The notes beneath the pieces are model-generated. The model saw only the letters and a list, made by a program, of their open reading frames with translations, did not search any database and was not told where the DNA came from. DNA of 64,000 nucleotides from Flavobacterium sp. ACN2 (GTDB taxonomy: Bacteria > Bacteroidota > Bacteroidia > Flavobacteriales > Flavobacteriaceae). The first letter of the stretch is position 1. Every line of letters begins with the position of its first letter. This document shows, piece by piece, positions 52,209 through 59,352 of the stretch. The stretch lies in NCBI RefSeq assembly GCF_002303885.1, contig NZ_MRCM01000021.1, positions 48,753-112,752 on the forward strand. The letters are read 5' to 3'. The position numbers and the translations under genes were made by a program.

Positions 52209-52868
52209 GTGAAAAAATATTTTAAAATAGTGCTTTATCTTGCAATTATCGGATTGATTGCTGTCGTTTCAGTAAACTACTATGTAAAATCTTCTACTAA
52301 GAGATACATTCACTATTCCATTAAAAAATTTCCTAAAAATGATGTCGGAATTATTTTTGGCGCAGGAATTAATGGAAATCAGCCAAGCAAATATTTAAAA
52401 GATCGTTTGGATGCTGGAATAATGCTTTGGAAAGCTAAACGCATTAATAAAATTCTGCTTTCGGGAGATAACGGGCGTGATGAATACGATGAATTGACGG
52501 TAATGAAGAATTATTGTTACAATCATGGCGTCGACACTACAAAGATATTTATTGATTATGCAGGTTTCGATACCTATTCGACAATGTATCGAGCAAAACA
52601 TATTTTTAAGATTAAAAAAGCGACTTTAATTTCGCAGGAATATCATTTAAATCGCGCCATTTATATTGGGCAAAAACTCGGAATAAAATCAGCTGGATAT
52701 TCTGCAAACCATGGAGAATATCTTGGATATAATTATGTTCGCTTTAGAGAATATGGTTCAGTTTTTAAATCCTTTTTTGATGTTTTAAGAAATCGGGAAC
52801 CTCGTTTTTTAGGCGGAGAAATTAATATAAATGGAGAATCTAATTATTCTAAAGAAGATAAACGATAA
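52209..52868 (+). CDS. SanA/DUF218-family membrane-anchored protein
   Basis: 219 aa starting with GTG. One N-terminal membrane segment (VLYLAIIGLIAVVSVNYYV) and a periplasmic DUF218 domain: DVGIIFGAGINGNQPSKYLK, KINKILLSGDN-like INKILLSGDNGRDEYDE, ATLISQEYHLNRAIYIGQKL, and the SanA-type ending YVRFREYGSVFKSFFDVLRN. In E. coli SanA affects envelope permeability to vancomycin; the reaction is unknown. Ends at a terminator shared with hicB. Confidence 0.85.
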   Translation: MKKYFKIVLYLAIIGLIAVVSVNYYVKSSTKRYIHYSIKKFPKNDVGIIFGAGINGNQPSKYLKDRLDAGIMLWKAKRINKILLSGDNGRDEYDELTVMKNYCYNHGVDTTKIFIDYAGFDTYSTMYRAKHIFKIKKATLISQEYHLNRAIYIGQKLGIKSAGYSANHGEYLGYNYVRFREYGSVFKSFFDVLRNREPRFLGGEININGESNYSKEDKR

Positions 52869-52869
52869 A

Positions 52870-52897
52870 CAAAACCCGAAACATTTTTGTTTCGGGT
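52870..52897. terminator. bidirectional terminator between the SanA-like gene and hicB
   Basis: AAACCCGAAACA (52870-52881) pairs perfectly with TGTTTCGGGTTT (52886-52897), TTTT loop. It fills the gap between the two stop codons. Confidence 0.85.
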
Positions 52898-52899
52898 TT

Positions 52900-53250
52900 C
52901 TAATTTAAAATTTCTTCATGTTTGACAACGTAAAACAATGCTTCTTTTACAACTTCATTTAAATTCAATCCTTTTCTGGAAGCTAAAAGTGCTATTTTTT
53001 GATGTAACTCTTGAGACACCCTCACATTAAAAGATCCTTTATAAGTTTTATCCGGGGCTTTATTTAACAATTTACATGTCTCTAAATAATCTTCAATAGC
53101 TTCTTTAAAAGATGCTTCCAATTCGGCAACAGAAGATCCTTCAAAAGTTACTAAATCATTTATACCTTGAATTTTTCCAAAGAATATTTTATCATCCGAA
53201 GAAAATTCTAAAGTCCCAATGTAGCCGTTATATTCTAAATAGTTTTTCAT
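52900..53250 (-). CDS. hicB: HicB-family antitoxin
   Basis: 116 aa from MKNYLEYNGYIGTLEFSSDD. The frame is open 11 codons further, but that part overlaps hicA, so the ATG at 53250-53248 is the likely start, one base after the hicA stop. The N-terminal HicB fold (partial RNase H, about 1-65, with FEGSSVAELEASFKEAIEDY) binds the toxin. The C-terminal half (about 72-112, FNVRVSQELHQKIALLASRK, GLNLNEVVKEAL) is a ribbon-helix-helix DNA-binding domain, expected to bind an inverted repeat; one is present in the promoter. Confidence 0.93.
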   Translation of the reverse strand: MKNYLEYNGYIGTLEFSSDDKIFFGKIQGINDLVTFEGSSVAELEASFKEAIEDYLETCKLLNKAPDKTYKGSFNVRVSQELHQKIALLASRKGLNLNEVVKEALFYVVKHEEILN

Positions 53251-53251
53251 A

Positions 53252-53494
53252 TTACAATTCCAAATATTCAATAATAATATCAATCTGATATCCTTTCAAA
53301 ACTTTTTGCGGATGTGGTTCGTGTAAACTTATAATCTGTTTATTTTCATTCACAAATTTTCTTCTTGAACCACCAGTTTTTCCTTGTGAGATTTGTTTAT
53401 AACCAAAGTGATTTAAAACTTTCAGCATTTCATCCCAAGAAAAATCTTTTGGTTTTGATTTTAATCTTTCAATAAGTTTATCAATCTTACTCAT
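53252..53494 (-). CDS. hicA: HicA-family mRNA interferase toxin
   Basis: 80 aa, small dsRBD-like fold toxin that cuts translated mRNA. Starts MSKIDKLIERLKSKPKDFSW, then LNHFGYKQISQGKTGGSRRK and IISLHEPHPQKVLKGYQIDI. The His of the classic GSxH motif is not there (GGSRRKF, residues 41-47), while LHEPHP (58-61) is kept, as in a common HicA subgroup. Order toxin-antitoxin, as usual for hicAB. Confidence 0.9.
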   Translation of the reverse strand: MSKIDKLIERLKSKPKDFSWDEMLKVLNHFGYKQISQGKTGGSRRKFVNENKQIISLHEPHPQKVLKGYQIDIIIEYLEL

Positions 53495-53495
53495 A

Positions 53496-53525
53496 CAAAT
53501 TTATAATTAAATCTTTAATCTGCAA
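53496..53525 (-). promoter_or_regulatory. predicted hicAB promoter
   Basis: On the minus strand TTG (53525-53523), 19 bases, TAAATTTG (53503-53496), one base before the hicA ATG. It implies a leaderless hicA transcript. Confidence 0.7.
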
Positions 53526-53548
53526 CTATAATTTAGTTGCAGATTAAA
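53514..53548. promoter_or_regulatory. inverted-repeat operator of hicAB
   Basis: TTTAATCTGCAACTA (53514-53528) and TAGTTGCAGATTAAA (53534-53548) are perfect 15-base arms around a 5-base centre. The left arm covers the -33 box of the hicAB promoter, the right place for repression by the ribbon-helix-helix domain of HicB. Confidence 0.75.
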
Positions 53549-53637
53549 TCACGAGACAAAATTAAGAAAAATCTTTCAATTTGTATCCGCATTTTTAAAA
53601 CCAGAAATATCTAATCGAAAAACAAATCAAAAAAAAA

Positions 53638-53663
53638 AGACCTGCAAATATTTTTGCAAGTCT
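53638..53663 (-). terminator. terminator after the antiporter gene
   Basis: AGACCTGCAAA (53638-53648) and TTTGCAAGTCT (53653-53663) pair with one C-A mismatch; on the minus strand a T-run follows (53638-53628). Confidence 0.75.
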
Positions 53664-53719
53664 CTTATTAAATGGCTTAAAAATAAAATCTTTATTCTAG
53701 CATCTATTTTCTTTGCTCT

Positions 53720-54982
53720 CTATTCTTTCTCCAAAACTCGTTTAGCAAGCTTTCCAACTGTCAGTCCTTGCACTACAATTGAAAATAAAACTACTATATA
53801 AGTTACTTCAAGTAAAAGGTTTTTGTATTCTCCTTCAGGCATAGAAAGTACCAAAGCAATAGAAACTCCGCCACGAATTCCTCCCCAAACTAACACCATT
53901 AGAGAACCTTTGTTGTAAGCAGACCTGATTCCGAAGAACTTGAAGATATCGAAGAATTTCCAAGGTAAAACGATAGAAGTTAATCTTGAAAAAAGAACAA
54001 TAAAAATGGCTACAAAACCTGTTATCAATTGTTTATTTAAATCTGGCAGTAACAACAATTCAAAACCAATAAATAAGAATAAAATAGCATTTAATATTTC
54101 GTCGATAAGTTCCCAAAATTTCCCTAGATAATCTTGGGTAACTTCACTCATCGCGACTTTTTTACCATAATTTCCAATAATCAATCCGGCAACAACCATC
54201 GCAAGCGGACTAGAAACGTGTAAACTTTGAGCGATTAAAAATCCTCCCATTACGATAGAAAGCGTGATTAAAACTGAGACTTTATAATCGTCAATTTTCT
54301 TCATAACGTTTGATGCAGAAATTCCTAGAACAGCACCTAATAAAAGTCCTCCAATACCTTCTTTTGCAAATAACCAAGCAATAGAACCAAAAGTCATATC
54401 AAATGTTGGATCAGTTGCCATTTTCAAAACTACAGCAAACATCACTACAGCTACTCCATCATTAAATAGAGATTCACCAACAATTTTAGTTTCGATTCTT
54501 TTAGGAACTTTCGCTTCCTTTAAAACTCCTAAAACCACAATTGGATCGGTTGGAGAAATTAAGGTTCCAAAAACTAAGCAAAATATATAAGGGATTTTTA
54601 TTCCTAAAAGGGGTGCAATATAAAAAAGCAAACCAGAAATGATTAAAGCTGACAATACAACACTAACTGTAGAATAAATCATAATGGGAACTTTTTGCTC
54701 TTTAAGATCTGCCATATTTACGTGAAGTGCTCCAGCGAACAAAAGAAAATTTAACATTGCTCCCATTAGGATTTCGTTGAAATCAAATTCTTTTATTAAA
54801 TCAAAAAAATGTTTAGTCGTTGCAGGAAAATAAGAGTCTCCTAAAAGACGAATTCCTACCGAAACCAACATGGCAATAATCATGATTCCGATCGTTCCTG
54901 GAAGTTTTAAAAATCTTAAATTTAAATAGGCGAAGAAAGAAGCCAGTACAATAAGTACCGAAAATGTGTAGTATAATTCCAT
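53720..54982 (-). CDS. CPA1-type Na+(K+)/H+ antiporter
   Basis: 420 aa with about twelve membrane helices. Family motifs: FGTLISPTDPIVVLGVLKEA, with the conserved TDP, and ESLFNDGVAVVMFAVV, with the ND pair that carries the transport Asp of NhaP/NHE-type antiporters. RGGVSIALVLSMPEG near the C-terminus is also typical. No long cytosolic C-terminal domain. Ion preference is not shown by the sequence. Own terminator; divergent from the GbsR-type regulator. Confidence 0.9.
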   Translation of the reverse strand: MELYYTFSVLIVLASFFAYLNLRFLKLPGTIGIMIIAMLVSVGIRLLGDSYFPATTKHFFDLIKEFDFNEILMGAMLNFLLFAGALHVNMADLKEQKVPIMIYSTVSVVLSALIISGLLFYIAPLLGIKIPYIFCLVFGTLISPTDPIVVLGVLKEAKVPKRIETKIVGESLFNDGVAVVMFAVVLKMATDPTFDMTFGSIAWLFAKEGIGGLLLGAVLGISASNVMKKIDDYKVSVLITLSIVMGGFLIAQSLHVSSPLAMVVAGLIIGNYGKKVAMSEVTQDYLGKFWELIDEILNAILFLFIGFELLLLPDLNKQLITGFVAIFIVLFSRLTSIVLPWKFFDIFKFFGIRSAYNKGSLMVLVWGGIRGGVSIALVLSMPEGEYKNLLLEVTYIVVLFSIVVQGLTVGKLAKRVLEKE

Positions 54983-55083
54983 AAAATGTGATTTTTACAA
55001 AAATATCTTTCTCATTAGTTAATCAAAAATTCAAGACTTGAATTAACATAACTTTATAATTCGTTAAATATGTTTCAATTATT

Positions 55084-55115
55084 TTTGAAAGTTTAAAAAC
55101 TTTTACTTACATTTG
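55084..55115 (+). promoter_or_regulatory. predicted promoter of the GbsR-type regulator
   Basis: TTTG (55084-55087), 20 bases, TACATTTG (55108-55115), 4 bases before the ATG at 55120. Full consensus; implies a leaderless transcript. Confidence 0.78.
55088..55103. promoter_or_regulatory. palindromic operator candidate inside the regulator promoter
   Basis: AAAGTTT-AA-AAACTTT, a perfect palindrome exactly between the -33 and -7 boxes. The 14 bases TGAAAGTTTAAAAA (55086-55099) recur at 55654-55667. A MarR-type dimer bound here would block its own promoter. Confidence 0.55.
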
Positions 55116-55119
55116 ACTC

Positions 55120-55623
55120 ATGGAATTCAAAGAAGCAAAAAATAAGTTTGTACAAACCTGGGGAGCATTAGGTTCTCAATGGGGTATTAATAAAACGATG
55201 GCACAGATCCACGCTTTATTAATGGTTTCGAACGAACCTGTTTCTATGGAAGATATTATGGAAGAATTGCAGATTTCCCGCGGAAATGCCAGTATGAACT
55301 TAAGAGGTTTAATGGATTGGGGAATTGTTTATAAAGAATATAAAGCTGGGGAAAGAAAAGAATTTTTCACAGCAGAAAAAGATTTAGACGAATTAGCAGT
55401 TAAAATTTCCAGAGAAAGAAGCAAAAGAGAAATCAAGCCAACGCTAAAAATCTTAAAAGAAGTTTCGACTATCGAACCGAAAGATTCGGCAGAAGAAAAA
55501 CACTTTGTAGATCAAACTACTAAATTGTATGATTTCGTTTTAAAAGCAGACAATATGTTGGACAAAATGACTGAATTTAATGATAACTGGCTAGGAAAAC
55601 TGGTTATAAAAATGATGAAATAA
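55120..55623 (+). CDS. GbsR/MarR-family transcriptional regulator
   Basis: 167 aa. Winged helix at about 20-90: LGSQWGINKTMAQIHALLMV, PVSMEDIMEELQISRGNASM, NLRGLMDWGIVYKEYKAGER. It resembles GbsR-type members, which dimerise through N- and C-terminal helices and often respond to small ligands. ATG is 4 bases after a TACATTTG box. First gene of a same-strand cassette with a DUF2071 protein and two small membrane proteins; palindromes at its promoter and at 55637-55670 may be its binding sites. Confidence 0.88.
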   Translation: MEFKEAKNKFVQTWGALGSQWGINKTMAQIHALLMVSNEPVSMEDIMEELQISRGNASMNLRGLMDWGIVYKEYKAGERKEFFTAEKDLDELAVKISRERSKREIKPTLKILKEVSTIEPKDSAEEKHFVDQTTKLYDFVLKADNMLDKMTEFNDNWLGKLVIKMMK

Positions 55624-55636
55624 AAAAATTTAATCC

Positions 55637-55670
55637 AAACTTTCATTTTTTTCTGAAAGTTTAAAAATTT
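55637..55670. promoter_or_regulatory. inverted TGAAAGTTT pair before the DUF2071 gene
   Basis: AAACTTTCA (55637-55645) and TGAAAGTTT (55654-55662) are a 9-base inverted pair with an 8-base T-rich loop, followed by AAAAATTT. The right half extends to the 14-base match with the regulator promoter. It can also form a weak terminator, so both readings are open. Confidence 0.5.
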
Positions 55671-55684
55671 AAAAACAACTTATC

Positions 55685-56422
55685 ATGAACTTCTTAAAAG
55701 CAGAATGGAAAAACTTAGCACTTTTCAATTATGAAATTGATGCTGAAATTTTAGAAAAATATCTTCCTGCAGGAACTCAAATTGACATTTGGAACAACAA
55801 ATGTTACGTAAGCTTGGTCGGATTTATGTTTAAAAACACCAAAGTTTTAGGATTGAAAGTTCCGTTTCATACCAATTTTGAAGAAGTGAATCTTAGATTT
55901 TATGTAAAGCGTTTTGAAAATGGCGAATGGAAACGCGGAGTGGTTTTCATTAAAGAAATTGTTCCTAAAAAAGCCATCACTTTTATTGCCAATACTTTGT
56001 ATCAGGAACATTATGAAACTCAGAAAATGAAACATGAAATCATTGAAAATAAAAACACGAATACTTTTATTTATCAATGGAAAAAGGATAAAGAATGGAA
56101 CACAATTGAAATTGAAACCAAAAAAGATTTAAGTAAAATCGAAATCGATTCTGAAGCAGAATTTATTACAGAACATTATTTCGGATACACCAAAATCGAT
56201 GAAGAAACCACTTTTGAATATGAAGTGACACATCCAAGATGGGAACAATTTGAAGTATTAAACCATCGAATTGATATTGATTTCGAAAAAAATTATGGAC
56301 CCGATTTTGGGTTTCTTCAAACTCAAAAACCAACTTCTATTTTCTTGGCTGAAGGCTCAAAAATTACAGTGAAGAACAAAAGGAAATTGCAGATTCTTCC
56401 TGTTCTAGAAGAAATATATTAA
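55685..56422 (+). CDS. DUF2071 (YqjF-type) protein
   Basis: 245 aa, cytosolic. It starts MNFLKAEWKNLALFNYEIDA with the family pattern of a first strand and LEKYLPAGTQIDIWNNKCYV, then SLVGFMFKNTKVLGLKVPFH and HTNFEEVNLRFYVKRFENGE, all DUF2071 hallmarks. Biochemical role unknown; the fold is related to acetoacetate decarboxylase-like proteins. Second gene of the GbsR cassette, 20 bases before the first membrane protein. Confidence 0.82.
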   Translation: MNFLKAEWKNLALFNYEIDAEILEKYLPAGTQIDIWNNKCYVSLVGFMFKNTKVLGLKVPFHTNFEEVNLRFYVKRFENGEWKRGVVFIKEIVPKKAITFIANTLYQEHYETQKMKHEIIENKNTNTFIYQWKKDKEWNTIEIETKKDLSKIEIDSEAEFITEHYFGYTKIDEETTFEYEVTHPRWEQFEVLNHRIDIDFEKNYGPDFGFLQTQKPTSIFLAEGSKITVKNKRKLQILPVLEEIY

Positions 56423-56442
56423 ATCTCATAAATCAGGAAACT

Positions 56443-56802
56443 ATGAATCTTAATATCATTGGGTATTTTACCTACCTCAGCATAACTATTTTCATTATCC
56501 TAAAAGTGGGGAAAATCTGCTACAAAAACGGAAATATTTTTGTTTTAGAATTAATCCCAAACCACGCTGATCTCTGTCAAAAAATTAATCAGATTTTGCT
56601 TTTAGCATATTATCTTTTGAATATTGGCTATTGTGCAATGACTTTAATTTCCTGGCAAAAAATTATTTCTCCGGCTCAATTGATCGAAATAATTTGCATC
56701 AAAACAGCTGTCATAATTTTCATTATTTCAATTCTACATTATCTCAACATTTTGATTATAACTAAGTATGTTCAAAAACTAATTCATAACAATAAAAACT
56801 AA
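56443..56802 (+). CDS. small membrane protein A of a tandem pair
   Basis: 119 aa with about three membrane segments (YFTYLSITIFIILKVGKICY, LLLAYYLLNIGYCAMTLISW, TAVIIFIISILHYLNILIIT). The motif YKNGNIFVLELI and YLLNIG are shared with the next gene, so the two are paralogues from a tandem duplication. Function unknown. 20 bases after the DUF2071 gene and 5 bases before its partner. Confidence 0.75.
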   Translation: MNLNIIGYFTYLSITIFIILKVGKICYKNGNIFVLELIPNHADLCQKINQILLLAYYLLNIGYCAMTLISWQKIISPAQLIEIICIKTAVIIFIISILHYLNILIITKYVQKLIHNNKN

Positions 56803-56807
56803 ATATT

Positions 56808-57194
56808 ATGGAAACTACAAAAATCTTAATCGGTTACGGAATTTATTTACCAGTCGCTTTATTTTTAACTTATTATGTTTCTAAAACCCTTTTCAAAAAT
56901 GGAAAAATCTTTATGCTTGACATATTTAAAGGACGTGAAGATATTGCACAGGCAACTAACAAACTATTTGAAACTGGATTCTATCTTTTAAATATTGGCT
57001 TTGCGCTAATGATTCTTGAATTGCAATTGAGCAACGATACTTATCAAGAATTAATCGAAAATCTAAGTTATAAAATTGGCGGATTTTCTATTTATCTTGG
57101 AATTATGTTATTCTTTAATTTGTATTTCTTTTTTAGAGGAAAAAGAAAAGCAAAAGAGGCACAGCGAGAAGAAAGATTAGTTTTTAAAGCTTAA
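56808..57194 (+). CDS. small membrane protein B of a tandem pair
   Basis: 128 aa with three membrane segments (IYLPVALFLTYYVSKTLF, GFYLLNIGFALMILEL, IYLGIMLFFNLYFFF) and a basic tail (RGKRKAKEAQREERL). Shares FKNGKIFMLDIFKGREDI and YLLNIGFALMIL with the previous gene. The two could form a heteromer. Function unknown. It ends before a CCCGACA-type terminator, which closes the GbsR cassette. Confidence 0.75.
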   Translation: METTKILIGYGIYLPVALFLTYYVSKTLFKNGKIFMLDIFKGREDIAQATNKLFETGFYLLNIGFALMILELQLSNDTYQELIENLSYKIGGFSIYLGIMLFFNLYFFFRGKRKAKEAQREERLVFKA

Positions 57195-57205
57195 TAAGAT
57201 TAACG

Positions 57206-57237
57206 AAACCCGACAGGGTTAAAAAACTGTCGGGTTT
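57206..57237 (+). terminator. CCCGACA-type terminator after the GbsR cassette
   Basis: AAACCCGACAG (57206-57216) pairs perfectly with CTGTCGGGTTT (57227-57237), 10-base loop. It separates the cassette from the epimerase gene, only 16 bases further on. Confidence 0.8.
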
Positions 57238-57253
57238 AATACTTGAAAAACAC

Positions 57254-58162
57254 ATGAGCAAGCTTATAATCGCAGCAGGAACCGGTTTTCTAGGACAAGT
57301 TTTAGTCGATCATTTCAAAAATAAATTTGAAGAGATTGTCATTCTAACCCGAGGGAAATCTCAAACAATTGACGGAATTAAATATGTAAATTGGAACGCT
57401 AGAACTTTTTCGGGCTGGGAAAATGAATTGGAGAATGCTACAGTTTTAATTAATCTAGCAGGAAAGTCTGTTGATTGCCGTTATACGAAAGAAAACAAAA
57501 AAGAAATTCTTTTATCTCGAATCGAAAGCACCAAAATTCTAAATAAAGCGGTTTTAAATTGTCAAAATCCGCCGAAACATTGGCTGAATTCATCAACCTC
57601 AACTATTTATCGATTTTCATTAGACAAACAAATGGATGAAATTGATGGAGAGATTGGAAATGACTTTTCTATAAATGTGGCGCTTTCTTGGGAAAAAGCA
57701 TTCTTTAAAACTGAAACTCCAAAGACTTTAAAAACTGCTTTGCGAACTTCGATTGTTTTAGGAAAAAATGGCGGTGCTTTTATTCCGTTAAAGACTTTGG
57801 CTAAAATTGGTTTTGGAGGAAAACAAGGAAAAGGGAATCAGTTTATAAGTTGGATACATGAGGCAGATTTTGCCAATGCTGTTGATTTTATTATTCAAAA
57901 AGAAACTACTGGAGTTATAAATGTAGTTTCTCCAGAACCAATTGCGAATTCTATTTTTATGAAGAAGCTTAGAAAAGCTGTTGGTTTTCCTTTCGGAATT
58001 CCGATCAATAAATTCTTTCTTGAAATTGGATCTTTTATTATTCGAACTGAAACGGAATTGGTTTTGAAAAGTAGAAATGTAATTCCGAAACGACTTTTAG
58101 AAAATGGGTTTCAGTTTAAGTTTGGGGATATTGATAATGCTTTTAAAAATTTATTGCGTTAA
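57254..58162 (+). CDS. TIGR01777-family NAD(P)-binding epimerase-like protein
   Basis: 302 aa, extended short-chain dehydrogenase fold of the YfcH/TIGR01777 type. N-terminal nucleotide loop IIAAGTGFLGQVLVDHF (5-21), VNWNARTFSGWENELENATV, VLINLAGKSVDCRYTKENKK, STSTIYR, and the C-terminal KFGFGGKQGKGNQFISWIHE-like segment (GGKQGKGNQFISWIHEADFA). The GxxGxxG loop is present as G-T-G-F-L-G. Reaction unknown. Such genes often lie next to SRPBCC genes in Bacteroidota, as here. Confidence 0.88.
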   Translation: MSKLIIAAGTGFLGQVLVDHFKNKFEEIVILTRGKSQTIDGIKYVNWNARTFSGWENELENATVLINLAGKSVDCRYTKENKKEILLSRIESTKILNKAVLNCQNPPKHWLNSSTSTIYRFSLDKQMDEIDGEIGNDFSINVALSWEKAFFKTETPKTLKTALRTSIVLGKNGGAFIPLKTLAKIGFGGKQGKGNQFISWIHEADFANAVDFIIQKETTGVINVVSPEPIANSIFMKKLRKAVGFPFGIPINKFFLEIGSFIIRTETELVLKSRNVIPKRLLENGFQFKFGDIDNAFKNLLR

Positions 58163-58173
58163 AACTACGTGTT

Positions 58174-58280
58174 TTTTGTCATCCTGACGGAGGAAGGATC
58201 ACACACGAATCTCGACAAAGAATTGTCGATATGCTTTGCGGAGTTTCTAGTGTGATCCTTCCTCCGTCAGGATGACAAAA
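58174..58280. repeat. 107-base element with perfect 31-base inverted ends
   Basis: The 31 bases at 58174-58204 (starting TTTTGTCATCCTGACGGAGG) are the exact complement of 58250-58280. The 45-base centre holds a further stem, CGACAA/TTGTCG. No ORF. It sits between the epimerase and SRPBCC genes and is likely a non-autonomous mobile or REP-type element. Confidence 0.8.
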
Positions 58281-58304
58281 TAACGTCGAAAACAATTAAA
58301 ACAA

Positions 58305-58760
58305 ATGACAACAATAAACCTCACAACCAAAATAAACGCCTCAAAACAAATCGTTTTTGATGCATCCAGAAATATCGACATTCACCAGCAATCTGCAAGT
58401 CCAACAAAAGAAAAGGCAATTGAGGGCGTGACATCGGGTTTAATAAATTTAGATGAAACGATAACTTGGCGTGGCAAACATTTCGGATTTTACATCACGC
58501 ACAAAAGCCGAATTACCGCAATGAATTTCTATGATTATTTTGTGGATGAAATGGAGAAAGGTAAATTCAAATCGTTTAAACATGAACATTTTTTTGAAGA
58601 AGAAAATGGTTTTACAATAATGAAAGATAAATTGCAATATGAAACTCCGTTTGGGATATTTGGAAAACTTTTCGACATTTTATTTTTGGAAAAGCATCTT
58701 ACAAATTTTCTTTTAGAAAGAAATAAGGTTTTGAAAGCTGTTTCGGAAAAACTTGATTAA
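58305..58760 (+). CDS. SRPBCC-family (START-like) protein
   Basis: 151 aa with the helix-grip ligand-binding fold: TTINLTTKINASKQIVFDAS, DIHQQSASPTKEKAIEGVTS, NLDETITWRGKHFGFYITHK, YFVDEMEKGKFKSFKHEHFF and the C-terminal helix LTNFLLERNKVLKAVSEKL. The ITWRGKHFG motif is typical of the SRPBCC proteins found beside TIGR01777 genes. Ligand unknown. Confidence 0.85.
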   Translation: MTTINLTTKINASKQIVFDASRNIDIHQQSASPTKEKAIEGVTSGLINLDETITWRGKHFGFYITHKSRITAMNFYDYFVDEMEKGKFKSFKHEHFFEEENGFTIMKDKLQYETPFGIFGKLFDILFLEKHLTNFLLERNKVLKAVSEKLD

Positions 58761-58829
58761 GATAAATTCCTTACTTTTATAAGTAATTCATTTTTATCAA
58801 TGATTGAATAACAAATCAAAAACATACTT

Positions 58830-59225
58830 ATGAAATTAAAAACGATATTAACTGTACTTCTTTTTGCTATTTCTTTTATAGGATTTTCGCAGAGCAATTG
58901 CACAACTTTAAAAGGATGTGAAAGAAAGCTTTGTGAATTAAACACAAAATTAGTGGCTGCGAAAAAAGCTGGAAATCAAAATCAGATTAAAGGTGTTGAA
59001 GAAGCGATTGCACAAACTAAGAAAAACTGCACTACCAAAACAGTCAACAAAGATCTTGACAAAAAGGTAAAAGAGAAACAGCAAAAAGTCAATGAAAGAA
59101 CTGCTGATTTGAACGAAGCGATTAAAGACAAGGAAAGCAAAGAAAAAATCGACAAGAAAAGAAAAAAACTAAATGAGGCTAAAGCAGATTTGAATAAAGC
59201 TTTGGCGGAGCAGAAAACGAAATAG
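58830..59225 (+). CDS. DUF1090-family secreted protein
   Basis: 131 aa. Signal peptide MKLKTILTVLLFAISFIGFS, then the DUF1090 pattern: Cys pairs in CTTLKGCERKLCELNTKLVA and KKNCTTK, followed by a highly charged coiled-coil segment (KVKEKQQKVNERTADLNEAI, KKLNEAKADLNKALAEQKTK). Related to E. coli YqjC. Periplasmic, function unknown. Confidence 0.8.
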   Translation: MKLKTILTVLLFAISFIGFSQSNCTTLKGCERKLCELNTKLVAAKKAGNQNQIKGVEEAIAQTKKNCTTKTVNKDLDKKVKEKQQKVNERTADLNEAIKDKESKEKIDKKRKKLNEAKADLNKALAEQKTK

Positions 59226-59352
59226 TTTTTTCTCGCAGATTTAGCAGATTGGGCAGATTTTATAATATTAATTTCAGTTGCCTCCAACTTTAACTGGAGG
59301 TAACTCAAAAAATTAATAAATCTTCTTTTGAAAATAAATTTTCTCATTTTAC

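Noticed and set aside
55120..58760. Phage-defence island
   Set aside because: None of the proteins has a nuclease, helicase or other known defence domain, and base composition does not differ from the surroundings. The nearby hicAB pair is on the other side of the antiporter gene.
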